Notes: generated by a model from the letters alone, not told the origin. Positions 19,044 through 28,354 are shown, counted from the first letter of the stretch. The stretch: DNA of 64,000 nt from Stenotrophomonas sp. VV52 (GCF_002893095.1 NZ_PKQQ01000001.1:1-64000); one strand, 5' to 3'. Made by a program: numbers and translations.

Positions 19044-20047
19044 TCCTCGCTCCCGAAATCGGTGCGGAACGCTTCGGCGGCAATGCCGCGCTCGCGCAGG
19101 AAGGGAATCAGCGCATCGGTGTTGCCGTGGGTGGCGATCACACGCTGCGCGCCGGTCTGTTCGATGGTCTGCAGCAGCGCCGGCCAGTCGGCGTGGTCGG
19201 ACACCACGAAGCCGCGGTCGTAGTTGCGCCGGCGACGGTTGCCACGCAGCCGCATCCAGCCCGAGGCAAACCCGAGCTGATGCTTGCCGAAGCGACGCAG
19301 CCAGGTGGTGCCTGCGGCGGACGGCGGGGCCAGGATCAACTTGCCGGCCGCGTCCGGTTCGCGACCCTGCTCGGCCACGGTATGCGTTTCCAGCATCGGG
19401 ATGCCGGCCTCGCGGTACACCGCCACACCGTTGGCGATGGCGCCGTGCAGCCACGCCGGCTGGTCGTCCAGCGGCAGCAGTTCGGCCAGCACGCGCTGCG
19501 CCTTGCCCAGTGCATAGCAGAGCAGGATCGCCGCTTCGCCACGCTGTTCGCATTCGCGGCGCCACGCCACGATCTCGGCTGCAACCTCGCGCGTGTCCTG
19601 CCAGCGGTAGATCGGGAGGGCGAAGGTGGCCTCGGTGATGAACACGTCGCAGGGCACCACCTCGAACGGCGCGCAGGTCGGGTCGGGCTGGCGTTTGTAG
19701 TCGCCCGAGGCCACCCACACCTGGCGGCCATCGTCGATGCGCACCTGTGCCGAGCCCAGCACGTGGCCGGCCGAATGCAGCGAGACCTGGACGTCGCCCA
19801 GCGTGAACGGTTCACCGTAGTCGTACGCCTGCAGCGGTACGTCGCCCAACCGCCAGCGCAGGATCGGCACGCTGCCGGTGCTGCTGTAGTACTGCCCCAT
19901 ACCGCTGCGTGCATGGTCGCCGTGGCCATGGGTGATCACCGCACGCGGCACCGGGCGCCATGGGTCGATGTGGAAATCGCCGGCCGGGCAATACAGCCCC
20001 TCCGGACGCAGCACCACCAGGTCGTTGGATGCAGCACGTTCGCTCAT
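19040..20047 (-). CDS. Ligase-associated DNA exonuclease (MBL/beta-CASP)
   Basis: A 335-residue metallo-beta-lactamase fold nuclease. The metal site HGHGDHARSG is near residue 40, further ligands lie in SAGHVLGS and SGDYK, and the beta-CASP region ends with VSDHADW and ATHGNTD. It resembles archaeal/eukaryotic SNM1/Artemis-like nucleases and is the Exo member of the cluster. It is the first gene of the operon; about 105 bp of divergent promoter space separates it from aidB. Confidence 0.92.
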   Translation of the reverse strand: MSERAASNDLVVLRPEGLYCPAGDFHIDPWRPVPRAVITHGHGDHARSGMGQYYSSTGSVPILRWRLGDVPLQAYDYGEPFTLGDVQVSLHSAGHVLGSAQVRIDDGRQVWVASGDYKRQPDPTCAPFEVVPCDVFITEATFALPIYRWQDTREVAAEIVAWRRECEQRGEAAILLCYALGKAQRVLAELLPLDDQPAWLHGAIANGVAVYREAGIPMLETHTVAEQGREPDAAGKLILAPPSAAGTTWLRRFGKHQLGFASGWMRLRGNRRRRNYDRGFVVSDHADWPALLQTIEQTGAQRVIATHGNTDALIPFLRERGIAAEAFRTDFGSEE

Positions 20048-20152
20048 GCCTGCACTGTGCCGCCGCGCTCGTGCAGGAGGTGAGAATCCGGCTGAACGGC
20101 GGCCCGCGCGCGGATGCGGCAGAATCAGGGCTTCTGCCAGGAGGCCCGCACC

Positions 20153-21784
20153 ATGATGTCCGCTCTGCCTGCATTTGAAACCCACGAGGTCACCAACCAG
20201 CCACCGCCGTTCGGCGGGCGCAACCTGTGGGCCGACGATGTGGCACTGGCTGACGCCGTGCAGCGCGAAGGCGGCGCCGCATTCATTGGTGCACTGCAGG
20301 CGTACGGTGGCATCGCGGGCGATACGCTGTACCGGCTCGGCTTCGACGCCAATCGGGATCGGCCACGGCTGCGCACGCACGACGCGCAGGGCCACCGCAT
20401 CGATACGGTGGAGTTCCACCCGGCCTACCACCAGCTGATGGACCTGGCCAAACGCCACGGCGTGGCCGGGCTGTCGTGGCAGGACAGACGAAGCGGCGCG
20501 CACGTGGCGCGTGCAGCGCTCAGTTTCCTGCATCACCAGGCCGAAGCGGGTACCAGCTGCCCGCTGACCATGACCCATGCGGCGGTGGCCGTGCTGCGCC
20601 AGGATCCACTGCTGGCCGACTGGGCCGAGAAGGCTGCCGCGCCGGTGTACGACCCACGCGATGTGCCGATGGCCGACAAGGCCGGCATTACCCTCGGCAT
20701 GGGCATGACCGAAAAGCAGGGCGGTTCGGACGTGCGCAGCAACACCACCCGTGCCGAGCTGCGCGAAGACGGCAGCTATGCGCTGGTCGGGCACAAGTGG
20801 TTCTTCTCCGCGCCGATGTCCGATGCATTCCTGGTGCTGGCACAGGCGCCGGCCGGGCTGACCTGTTTCCTGATGCCGCGGCGGCTGGCCAACGGCAACC
20901 GCAATGCGTTCCGCGTGATGCGCCTGAAGGACAAGCTGGGTGACTGGTCCAACGCGTCCAGCGAGGTGGAACTGTGCGGCGCCTGGGCGCGCCGCGTCGG
21001 CGAGGAGGGCAGGGGCGTGGCCACCATCATCGGCATGGTGATGATGACCCGGCTGGACTGCATGCTCGGCGCGGCAGCCGAAATGCGCATGGCGCTGGCC
21101 CAGGCGCTGCACCACACCCGCCATCGCAGCGCGTTCGGTCGACGGCTGAGCGAACAGCCGTTGATGGCCAACGTGCTGGCCGACCTGGCGATCGAATCCG
21201 AAGCCGCCACGGCCTTTGCGATGCGTGTGGCGCGCGCGGTCGACCAGGCGCCGCACGATGCACACGAAGCCGCCTTTGCGCGGATTGCCACGGCGTTAGG
21301 CAAGTACTGGGTGTGCAAGCGCGCGGCGGTGTTCGTCAACGAAGCGCAGGAGTGCCTGGGTGGGGCTGGCTACGTGGAAGAGTCGATGCTGCCGCGCCTG
21401 TACCGGCAGGCGCCGTTGAACTCGATCTGGGAAGGCAGCGGCAACATCCAGTGCCTGGATGTGCTGCGCGCACTGGCGCGCGAACCGCAGGCGCTGCCGG
21501 TGCTGGAGGCGGAACTGGAAACCGTGTCCGGGATCGATGCGAGCTACGACGCGGCGGTGCAGGCGCTGCGTGCGGTGTTGTCGGCAACACCTTCAGAAGC
21601 CCAGGCGCGGGTAGTGAGCGAGCGCCTGGCGTTGTTGCTGCAGGCAGCGGTGTTGCTGCGTGCGCAGAGTCCGGTGGCTGAGGCGTTCGTACGTTCGCGG
21701 CTGGCCGGCGAACATGGCATGGCGTTTGGTACGTTGCCGGAAGGCATCGACCTTCAGGCGGTGATGGCGCGGGCGCTGCCCTGA
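20153..21784 (+). CDS. aidB: AidB-like acyl-CoA dehydrogenase fold protein (alkylation response)
   Basis: A 543-residue flavoprotein. Length and sequence follow E. coli AidB rather than ordinary acyl-CoA dehydrogenases of about 390 residues: VTNQPPPF near the N-terminus, GMGMTEKQGGSDVRSNTTRA in the middle, and SIWEGSGNIQCLDVLR near 430. AidB binds FAD and DNA and is induced by alkylating agents in E. coli; its protective role is debated. AGGAGG lies about nine bases before the ATG at 20153; a second ATG follows at once. It is divergent from the DNA-repair operon. Confidence 0.9.
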   Translation: MMSALPAFETHEVTNQPPPFGGRNLWADDVALADAVQREGGAAFIGALQAYGGIAGDTLYRLGFDANRDRPRLRTHDAQGHRIDTVEFHPAYHQLMDLAKRHGVAGLSWQDRRSGAHVARAALSFLHHQAEAGTSCPLTMTHAAVAVLRQDPLLADWAEKAAAPVYDPRDVPMADKAGITLGMGMTEKQGGSDVRSNTTRAELREDGSYALVGHKWFFSAPMSDAFLVLAQAPAGLTCFLMPRRLANGNRNAFRVMRLKDKLGDWSNASSEVELCGAWARRVGEEGRGVATIIGMVMMTRLDCMLGAAAEMRMALAQALHHTRHRSAFGRRLSEQPLMANVLADLAIESEAATAFAMRVARAVDQAPHDAHEAAFARIATALGKYWVCKRAAVFVNEAQECLGGAGYVEESMLPRLYRQAPLNSIWEGSGNIQCLDVLRALAREPQALPVLEAELETVSGIDASYDAAVQALRAVLSATPSEAQARVVSERLALLLQAAVLLRAQSPVAEAFVRSRLAGEHGMAFGTLPEGIDLQAVMARALP

Positions 21785-21794
21785 CCCGGTGACC

Positions 21795-21821
21795 GTAGAG
21801 CCGGGCTCCGCCCGGCTCTAC
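21795..21821. repeat. REP/SMAG palindrome between convergent genes
   Basis: A perfect 12-bp stem, GTAGAGCCGGGC with its complement, closed by a 3-nt TCC loop, so the GTAG head is itself base-paired to a CTAC tail. It sits between the aidB stop and the end of the Ala-rich lipoprotein gene, in the position of a shared terminator. Confidence 0.85.
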
Positions 21822-21829
21822 GCAACACA

Positions 21830-22234
21830 TCAATGCTTCGCTTCGTCCGCGTTCTGGCGGGCGTCGTCGGCCACGTCACGTGCCTTGTCGGCCACTTTCT
21901 CAGCCGCGTTGGCGGTAGCGTCGCTGGCATGCGCGGCGGCGTCGCGCGCAGCCACCTTGGCATCGGCCGCCGCCGCAGCGGTCGCATCCGCCGCACGGTC
22001 CAGCGCCGGCTGCACATCGGCGGCAGCGCGTTCGGACGCAGCAGCGGCTTCGTCGGCGGCATTGCGGGTGGAGGCGGCCGCCTGGTCCACGGCAGCGCGC
22101 GCAGCCTCGCCGGTGCTGTCTGCAGCCTGCGCGGCATCGGCGCGCGCCTGCTCGGCTTCCGGGCCCTTGCAGGCGACCAGCGCCAGCAGCAGCGAAGCGG
22201 CCATCAGCGGGGTGGTGATCGAACGAATCTTCAT
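21830..22234 (-). CDS. Ala-rich lipoprotein, predicted helical
   Basis: A 134-residue protein with a lipoprotein signal peptide; the lipobox LVAC ends at about residue 22. The mature part is dominated by Ala, Asp and Lys/Arg in a pattern suited to a long helix or coiled coil, with no recognisable enzyme domain. It looks like a paralogue of the next gene upstream, with the same design. The ATG at 22234 is preferred because it starts the signal peptide. Function unknown; a structural envelope role is a guess. Confidence 0.72.
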   Translation of the reverse strand: MKIRSITTPLMAASLLLALVACKGPEAEQARADAAQAADSTGEAARAAVDQAAASTRNAADEAAAASERAAADVQPALDRAADATAAAAADAKVAARDAAAHASDATANAAEKVADKARDVADDARQNADEAKH

Positions 22235-22311
22235 GGCGCTCTCCGTCACGTGTAAGGGAGGCCGATCCTATTCACCGGCCCGTGAAGGCGCGGTGCGTGC
22301 CGGAAGGCACC

Positions 22312-22342
22312 CAAAGAAAAAGCCGCTGGCGAACCAGCGGCT
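22312..22342 (-). terminator. Rho-independent terminator of the 113-residue lipoprotein gene
   Basis: Read on the minus strand, AGCCGCTGG pairs with CCAGCGGCT around a 4-nt loop and is followed by TTTTCTTTGG. It lies 30 bases after the stop of the upstream lipoprotein gene and should end that transcript before the second lipoprotein gene. Confidence 0.85.
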
Positions 22343-22371
22343 TCTTCAGACTTGCTTGAAGAAAGAAGTTA

Positions 22372-22713
22372 TTACTTCTTGGCTTCTTCAGCAGCGTCCT
22401 TGGCCTGCTCGGCGGTGGCTTCACCGGCCTTGGCAGCGTCGGCAGCAGCGTCGGCGGTCGCGTCGGTGGCAGCGCCAGCAGCCTGGGCAGCGGCATCAGC
22501 CGAAGCGTCAGCAGCGGTGGTGGCGGTGTCGGCAGCAGCCTGGGCAGCGTCGGCGGTCTGGGCGCCAGCAGCAGCGGCCTGGTCGGCAGCGACCTGGGCG
22601 TCGGCAGCGGCTTCGTTGGCCGAAGCGGCGGCGTCAGCAGCCTGTTCCTGCTTCGAGCAGGCGGTCAGAGCCAGGCCCAGGGCCATTGCGATCAGCAGCT
22701 TGTTGATGCTCAT
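22372..22713 (-). CDS. Ala-rich lipoprotein, predicted helical
   Basis: A 113-residue protein with a signal peptide whose lipobox LTAC ends at residue 19. The mature chain is about half Ala, with regularly spaced Asp, Glu and Gln and a Lys-rich end (AKDAAEEAKK). The composition suggests an amphipathic helix comparable to small outer-membrane lipoproteins, but there is no homology I can name. GAGGAT precedes the ATG. The coding DNA is a low-complexity GCN repeat, so repeat-length variation between strains would be expected. Confidence 0.75.
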   Translation of the reverse strand: MSINKLLIAMALGLALTACSKQEQAADAAASANEAAADAQVAADQAAAAGAQTADAAQAAADTATTAADASADAAAQAAGAATDATADAAADAAKAGEATAEQAKDAAEEAKK

Positions 22714-22837
22714 TAGTGTGAATCCTCGTCGTTAGATTAGGCAACGCGCTATTGCGCGCCCGGCAACATGATGACAAGCCACGTTGGGCTGTCAAGCGAT
22801 CCCGCATTCATTTTTGCGAAACGGGTGTTAATTCCAA

Positions 22838-24013
22838 TCAAATCAATTCGATGGCGATGGCCGTTGCCTCACCGCCGCCGATGCACAGTGTAGCAATTCC
22901 GCGCTTTGCATCACGCTTGCGCAAGGCGTTGACCAGGGTGACCACCAGCCGCGCACCCGAAGCACCGATCGGGTGGCCCAATGCGCAGGCACCGCCATGC
23001 ACGTTGACCTTTTCATGCGGGATGCCCAGTTCGCGGATCGGGGCCATGGCGACAACCGCGAACGCTTCGTTGATCTCGAACAGGTCGACCTGGTCCAGGC
23101 TCCAGCCGGCTTTTTCCAGCACTTTGTGGATCGCGCCGATCGGTGCCGTGGTGAACCATTCCGGTTCCTGCGAGTGGGTGGCATGGGCGACGATCCGGGC
23201 CAGCGGCTGCAGACCACGCGCGGTCGCGTCGTCTTCAGCCAGCAGGACCACGGCGGCGGCGCCGTCGGAGATGCTCGAGGAGCTGGCGGCGGTGACCGTG
23301 CCGTCCTTCTTGAACGCCGGGCGCAGGGTCGGGATCTTGGCGATGTCCGAGCGGCCCGGCTGCTCATCCTGGGCGTACTCGACCTCGCCCTTGCGACCGG
23401 CGACCTTCACCGCGACGATCTCGTCGTCGAACGCACCGGCCGCCTGCGCAGCCTGGGCCCGGCGCACCGATTCGATGGCGTAGGCGTCCTGCTCCTCGCG
23501 GGTCACCTGGTACTTGTCCACCGCGCACTCGGCGAATTCGCCCATGGCCTTGCCGTCGTAGGCGTTGACCAGGCCGTCGTGGGCCATGTGGTCGACCGCC
23601 TGGAAGTTGCCGAAGCGGTTGCCGGTGCGCGAGTTCGGCAGCAGGTGCGGCGCATTGGACATCGACTCCATGCCGCCGGCGACCACGATGCTGGCGGTGC
23701 CGGCCTTGATCAGGTCATGGCCCAGCATGATCGCCTTCATGCCCGAGCCGCACACCTTGTTGAGGGTGGTGGCGCCGGTGGAATAGGGGATGCCGGCGGC
23801 GACCGCAGCTTGGCGGGCCGGGGCCTGGCCGAGGTTGGCCGGCAGCACGCAGCCCATGATCACTTCGGAAACGTCCGCTGCCGGCACGCCGGACTGGGCC
23901 AGGGCGGCCGCGATGGCGGTGGCGCCCAGGGTCGGGGTGGGCACGCCGTTGAACTGGCCGAGGAAGGAGCCGATGGCGGTCCGCTTGGCCGCGGCGATGA
24001 CAATATTGGACAT
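22838..24013 (-). CDS. Acetyl-CoA C-acetyltransferase (thiolase)
   Basis: A 391-residue thiolase of the biosynthetic/acetoacetyl-CoA type. The nucleophilic cysteine is Cys88 in NKVCGSGMKA, and the C-terminal catalytic His and Cys are in GGACALGHPIGASG and TLCIGGGEA. It condenses two acetyl-CoA or cleaves acetoacetyl-CoA. No pha or ato genes lie beside it, so whether it serves polyhydroxybutyrate, ketone use or fatty-acid oxidation is unclear. It is divergent from the autotransporter gene, with a 181-bp gap between them. Confidence 0.93.
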   Translation of the reverse strand: MSNIVIAAAKRTAIGSFLGQFNGVPTPTLGATAIAAALAQSGVPAADVSEVIMGCVLPANLGQAPARQAAVAAGIPYSTGATTLNKVCGSGMKAIMLGHDLIKAGTASIVVAGGMESMSNAPHLLPNSRTGNRFGNFQAVDHMAHDGLVNAYDGKAMGEFAECAVDKYQVTREEQDAYAIESVRRAQAAQAAGAFDDEIVAVKVAGRKGEVEYAQDEQPGRSDIAKIPTLRPAFKKDGTVTAASSSSISDGAAAVVLLAEDDATARGLQPLARIVAHATHSQEPEWFTTAPIGAIHKVLEKAGWSLDQVDLFEINEAFAVVAMAPIRELGIPHEKVNVHGGACALGHPIGASGARLVVTLVNALRKRDAKRGIATLCIGGGEATAIAIELI

Positions 24014-24194
24014 GGCAATCTCGTTTGTTGCGTGAGCGATTTACGAAATGGGAACCCATGCCATGGATTACGGCGCGGTTTCCCGTCAGACTGCGTGGGG
24101 GGACCCAGTATAGGGGGTCAAGCTTTACCACCGGTGTCGGCCGGCCAGGCAGGACGCTGTACGTGGTTTTCAATTACGTTTCGGGGGAGCAGGG

Positions 24195-27032
24195 ATGAAG
24201 CAGGCAGTCTTTAGCAGGAACGTGCTGGCCGGTGCGCTGGCCGTAGGGTTGACCGCGTGTGGCGGCGGCGGTGGCGGAAATACCCGGGGCGACATGCCGC
24301 CGGCGCCGGTCGTGCCGCCCGTCGCGCCGCCGGTCGTTCCGCCGGTCACGCCGCCGGTGGTTCCGACCCAGCCGGCGATCAACAGCCACCTTGCGCTGAC
24401 CAACGCGCTGGATCGCCAGGACCTGACCGGCCAGGGCGTGCGCATCGGCATCGTCGACTCGGGCGTCAACCGCGCCCATCCGACGCTGGCCGGCCGGGTC
24501 GTGGCCAGCCACACCTACGTGGATCCGGCCACCAACAACCTCCGGGTCGACGACGTGGTCGGGCACGGCACCACGGTGGCCGAGCTGGCCGCCGGCGCCG
24601 CGTTCGGCGACTGGCCGGGCGGCATCGCCCCCGGTGCGCAGATCGTCTCGGCGCGGATCATCGCCGACAAGGCGCCGGTCGACGACGGTACCGGCAACGG
24701 CAACCAGGTCAACGGCGCGCTCGGCCTGGCGGCGGTCCACCAGGACCTGATCGCCGACGGCGTGAAGATCATGAACAACTCCTGGGGTGGCCTGTACTGG
24801 ACCAACCCGGCGGCCACCGCGCCGATTGCCGCGGAATATCGTCCGTTCATCACCACCAACGGCGGACTGGTGGTGTTTGCGACCGGCAACGAGAGCAAGC
24901 CCAACCCGTCCAGCATGGCCGCGCTGCCCAGCCAGGCCGGTCCGAACGACACGCGTCCGGCCGCCGACCTGGAGAAGGGCTGGCTGGCCGTGACCGCGGT
25001 CAACTTCGCCAAGCCGGACACGCTGTCCAGCTACGCCAATGCGTGCGGCGTGGCGGCCAACTACTGCCTGGCCGCGCCGGGCGAGTCGGTGTTCGTAGAC
25101 CCCGCCAGTACCGGTGGGACGCCTGTCTACAAGTGGGGCGGCGGTACCTCGTATGCTGCGCCGCTGGTGTCCGGTGCGGCTGCGCTGGTCTGGCAGAAGT
25201 ACCCGTATTTCAGCAATGACCTGGTCCGCCAGACCCTGCTGGGCACGGCAACCGATCTCGGCGCGCCAGGCGTGGATGAGGTGTTCGGACATGGCCTGCT
25301 GAACGTCGGCAAGGCGATCAACGGCCCGGCCCGCTTCGATTGGGGCACGGTGGCCGTAACGGTGCCCGGCTCGTCGAACTTCAGCACGTGGAGCAACGAC
25401 ATCAGTGGCGCCGGCGGGCTGGAGAAATCCGGCGCGGGCACCCTGGTCCTGGGTGGCAAGAATTCCTACACCGGCGGGACCAAGGTAGTCTCCGGTGCAC
25501 TGTCGCTGCGCGATGGCGCGTCGCTGGGGTCGGACGTCCAGGTCGCGGCTGCCGGTGGACTGCAGTTCCGCGCCGGTACGACCGGGATCACTGGCAACGT
25601 CGTCAACAACGGCACGCTCTACATGTTCGAGGCCGGCGTCACCGCGGTCATCTCGGGCAATTACACCCATGAGGCCGGGGCTGTTTTCTCGACCGCACTG
25701 GGCGCGACCTCGCTCAAGGTCACCGGGACGGCGCAGTTGAACGGCGGTACGGTGCTCATCGACCGCGCGGTTGAAGGCTACGTTCCGCAGGACGGCTCGC
25801 GGCAGGCCCTGATTGTGGCCGCGCAGGGAGTCAACGGCCAGTTCGCCAATTACAGCGCCGTCGACAACGTGACGCTGCTGGATGCAACGTTCTCGTACGA
25901 CAAGTACACCGCGTATCTGGATATTGCCCGGGTCAACGTGGCCACGGCCGCGGCTACTGCCGGGCTCGGCACCATTTCTGCTGCCTCGGCCCTGCGCGTG
26001 GAGCAGGCGTTCGGCGTGCTCGACACCGGCACGCTTCCCGGCACGTCCGGCTTTGCCGGCGCGGCGGGCGAGCTGCAGCGGGTGCAGGGCAATGCCGGCC
26101 TGCAGGCCAGCCTGGACAGCCTGTCCGGCAAGGCGCACACCCTTGCCACCAGCATGACCTTCGACAACCTGGACATGAACCGCCGCGCGTTGTCGTCGCG
26201 CTTCGACACCGTGTCGGCCTCACCGCGCCTGCGCGGCGCCTGGCAGAGCACGCTGGGTGAAGCCGGGCAGGGCAGCTTTGCCGGCAGCGGGTTCCAGACC
26301 CAGGGCTGGATGATGGGCCAGGACATGGCGCTGGGCAGCAACGGCGTGCTCGGCTTCGCGTTCGGCGAAACCCGCAGCAACAGCAGCCGCGAGTGGGGCG
26401 GCGACAGCGGTCGCGACCGCCAGTCGCAGGCGCAGATGTATGCCGGCTGGAGTAACGGCAATGCGTACACGCTGGGCCAGCTCGGTGCCGGCCAGTTCAC
26501 CCGCGAGATCGACCGCCAGCTGCTGCTCGGCGCTGCCCAGTACGGGGTGAATACCCGCTACAGCGGTGACTTCAGCACGGCCAGCGCGGAATCGGGCTAC
26601 CGCTTCGGTGACAGGACGATGTCGCTGACCTCGTACGTCGGCGCCGACTATGCGCGCGTGGGCAGCAACGGCTTCAGCGAAGACGGGGGCTTCGGTTTCG
26701 GTCTGCGTGCCGACAGCCGCACCTCCAGCCGCAGCCAGGCGCTGGCCGGCCTGCGGGCCGAGACGCTGCTGGGGGGCTGGTCGCTGCGCGGCTATGCCGA
26801 GTGGCAGCACACCCTGTCCAGCCAAGGCCTGGGCTTCGACGCCAGCTTCGTCGGCGTGGACGCATGGGCACCGGTGGCCGGCCTGCAGCCGGCGCGTTCC
26901 GGCGGCCTGTTTGGGGTGTCGGTGCAGTCGTGGCTGACCCGCACCTCGCAGCTGTCGTTCGGTTACGACCAGCGCTTCGGTCCGCGCGGCGATCTGAGCC
27001 AGGTGGCGCTGCGTTATTCGGCAGCGTTCTGA
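24195..27032 (+). CDS. Subtilisin-like serine protease autotransporter
   Basis: A 945-residue type V secreted protein. It has a signal peptide ending in LTAC (residues 19-22, a possible lipobox) and then a Gly run and a Pro-rich linker to about residue 60. The S8 peptidase domain follows with Asp88 in IVDSGVN, His124 in GHGT and Ser319 in GGTSYAAP. A passenger-associated repeat (GGLEKSGAGTLVLGG) is near residue 415. The last 270 or so residues form an autotransporter beta-barrel ending in the aromatic LRYSAAF. It is expected at the cell surface or released; related Xanthomonadaceae enzymes degrade host or competitor protein. Confidence 0.93.
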   Translation: MKQAVFSRNVLAGALAVGLTACGGGGGGNTRGDMPPAPVVPPVAPPVVPPVTPPVVPTQPAINSHLALTNALDRQDLTGQGVRIGIVDSGVNRAHPTLAGRVVASHTYVDPATNNLRVDDVVGHGTTVAELAAGAAFGDWPGGIAPGAQIVSARIIADKAPVDDGTGNGNQVNGALGLAAVHQDLIADGVKIMNNSWGGLYWTNPAATAPIAAEYRPFITTNGGLVVFATGNESKPNPSSMAALPSQAGPNDTRPAADLEKGWLAVTAVNFAKPDTLSSYANACGVAANYCLAAPGESVFVDPASTGGTPVYKWGGGTSYAAPLVSGAAALVWQKYPYFSNDLVRQTLLGTATDLGAPGVDEVFGHGLLNVGKAINGPARFDWGTVAVTVPGSSNFSTWSNDISGAGGLEKSGAGTLVLGGKNSYTGGTKVVSGALSLRDGASLGSDVQVAAAGGLQFRAGTTGITGNVVNNGTLYMFEAGVTAVISGNYTHEAGAVFSTALGATSLKVTGTAQLNGGTVLIDRAVEGYVPQDGSRQALIVAAQGVNGQFANYSAVDNVTLLDATFSYDKYTAYLDIARVNVATAAATAGLGTISAASALRVEQAFGVLDTGTLPGTSGFAGAAGELQRVQGNAGLQASLDSLSGKAHTLATSMTFDNLDMNRRALSSRFDTVSASPRLRGAWQSTLGEAGQGSFAGSGFQTQGWMMGQDMALGSNGVLGFAFGETRSNSSREWGGDSGRDRQSQAQMYAGWSNGNAYTLGQLGAGQFTREIDRQLLLGAAQYGVNTRYSGDFSTASAESGYRFGDRTMSLTSYVGADYARVGSNGFSEDGGFGFGLRADSRTSSRSQALAGLRAETLLGGWSLRGYAEWQHTLSSQGLGFDASFVGVDAWAPVAGLQPARSGGLFGVSVQSWLTRTSQLSFGYDQRFGPRGDLSQVALRYSAAF

Positions 27033-27040
27033 TGAAATGA

Positions 27041-27066
27041 AGACGCCGGGGCATGCCCCGGCGTCT
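27041..27066. terminator. Bidirectional terminator, perfect 26-nt palindrome
   Basis: AGACGCCGGGGCA and its exact reverse complement meet without a spacer between the convergent autotransporter and leucine dehydrogenase genes. It starts nine bases after the autotransporter stop. There is no T run, so it would work by stem strength or with Rho. Confidence 0.6.
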
Positions 27067-27082
27067 CGATCCACGATGCGCG

Positions 27083-28180
27083 TCAACCGCCGCGCAATTT
27101 CCCAAGACGCGGCGTTGCCCGTCCCAGCGGCATCTTCAATTTTCCAATCGAATGGATGCGCTGTTCGGCGATCTTGTCAGCCGCACGCTGCGGCGCGATG
27201 CCTTCCTGCTGCGACAGCGCGAAGATCCGGCCCAGGTTGTGATAGATGCTGCGGATCAGGCGCATCGCGCGTTCGCGGTTGTAGCCGTCGATCTCCAGCG
27301 AGACATTCATCACGCCACCGGCGTTGACCGCGTAATCGGGCGCATACAGGATGCCGCGCGCGTGCAGCTCGTCGCCAACCTCTAGGCTGGACAGCTGGTT
27401 GTTGGCGGTACCGCAGACAATCTTGCACTTCAGCCGCGGCAGGGTCTGAGGGTTGATCGCGCCTTCCAGTGCGCACGGCGCGAACACGTCGGCATTCACG
27501 TCGTAGATGTCGTCCGGCTTCACCGCTTCGGCACCGTATTCGGTGACCGCGCGCTCGACCAGGCTGCTGTCCAGGTCGGTGACGAAGAGCTTGGCGCCAC
27601 GGTCGCGCAGCAGCTTCACCAGTTCCATGCCAATGTGGCCCAGGCCCTGCACCGCGATGCTGACCTTGCCGACTTCTTCATGGCCCAGCTTGTGCTGCAT
27701 GGCCGCCATCAGCGCCTGCAGCGCGCCATAGGCGGTGAACGGTGCCGGGTCGCCCGAGCCGCCATGCACCTGGTGCACGCCGGTAACGAACTCGCTTTCC
27801 AGGTAGATGTTTTCCATGTCGTTGACGTCGGTACCGACGTCCTCGGCGGTGATGTAACGCCCGCCCAGCGAATCCACGTAGCGTCCGAACGCGCGGAACA
27901 GCACTTCGGTCTTGTCCCTGCGCGGATCGCCGATGATCACCGCCTTGCCGCCGCCCACGTTCAAGCCGGCCAACGCGTTCTTGTAGGTCATGGTGCGGCT
28001 GAGCCGCAGTGCATCGGCCAACGCCTCGTCGGTGCTGGCATACGGCCGCATGCGCACCCCGCCCAGGGCCGGGCCCAGGGTGGTGTTGTGGATGGCGATG
28101 ATCGCCCTCAGGCCGGCATCGCCGCTGTGGCAGAACACCACCTGTTCGTGACCGGACGTTTCGAGGGTTTCAAATAACAT
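27083..28180 (-). CDS. Leucine dehydrogenase (Glu/Leu/Phe/Val dehydrogenase family)
   Basis: A 365-residue amino-acid dehydrogenase, the same length as characterised leucine dehydrogenases. It deaminates branched-chain amino acids to 2-oxo acids with NAD. The catalytic lysines are Lys67 in MTYKNALAG and Lys79 in VGGGKAVI, and the nucleotide motif GLGHIG is near residue 178. The ATG at 28180 has GGAGT upstream; the longer frame to 28231 lacks a ribosome site. It may feed branched-chain keto acids into fatty acid or DSF-type signal synthesis, which is an inference from the lineage. Confidence 0.92.
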   Translation of the reverse strand: MLFETLETSGHEQVVFCHSGDAGLRAIIAIHNTTLGPALGGVRMRPYASTDEALADALRLSRTMTYKNALAGLNVGGGKAVIIGDPRRDKTEVLFRAFGRYVDSLGGRYITAEDVGTDVNDMENIYLESEFVTGVHQVHGGSGDPAPFTAYGALQALMAAMQHKLGHEEVGKVSIAVQGLGHIGMELVKLLRDRGAKLFVTDLDSSLVERAVTEYGAEAVKPDDIYDVNADVFAPCALEGAINPQTLPRLKCKIVCGTANNQLSSLEVGDELHARGILYAPDYAVNAGGVMNVSLEIDGYNRERAMRLIRSIYHNLGRIFALSQQEGIAPQRAADKIAEQRIHSIGKLKMPLGRATPRLGKLRGG

Positions 28181-28354
28181 GGCGACTCCGATGGTGCGAA
28201 CGTCGGCCAACAGCGGCGAACGAACCAGCAAAAGGTGGGGTGCAAAACAAAAAAAGCGACGTCGTCGGTTCGGCAGGACGGGTCGCGCGGCGCCATTCTA
28301 GTGCATTCCGCCCGACGACGTTGTCAGCGGGCGGTGACCGCCGTGGGACAACCC
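28181..28354. other. Divergent intergenic region upstream of the HDOD gene
   Basis: The gap between leucine dehydrogenase and the HDOD gene is 301 bp. This part has an A-rich tract near 28247-28257 and no open frame with coding character. The right part of the gap holds the sigma-28 type promoter and the leader described separately. Confidence 0.5.

Noticed and set aside
14340..20047. NHEJ (Ku/LigD) system
   Set aside because: The ligase lacks polymerase and phosphoesterase domains in one chain and no ku gene is nearby; the set matches the Lhr-MPE-Exo ligase cluster.
22372..22713. CRISPR-like or tandem repeat array
   Set aside because: The periodicity comes from Ala codons in a coding frame with signal peptide and ribosome site; there are no spaced identical repeats.
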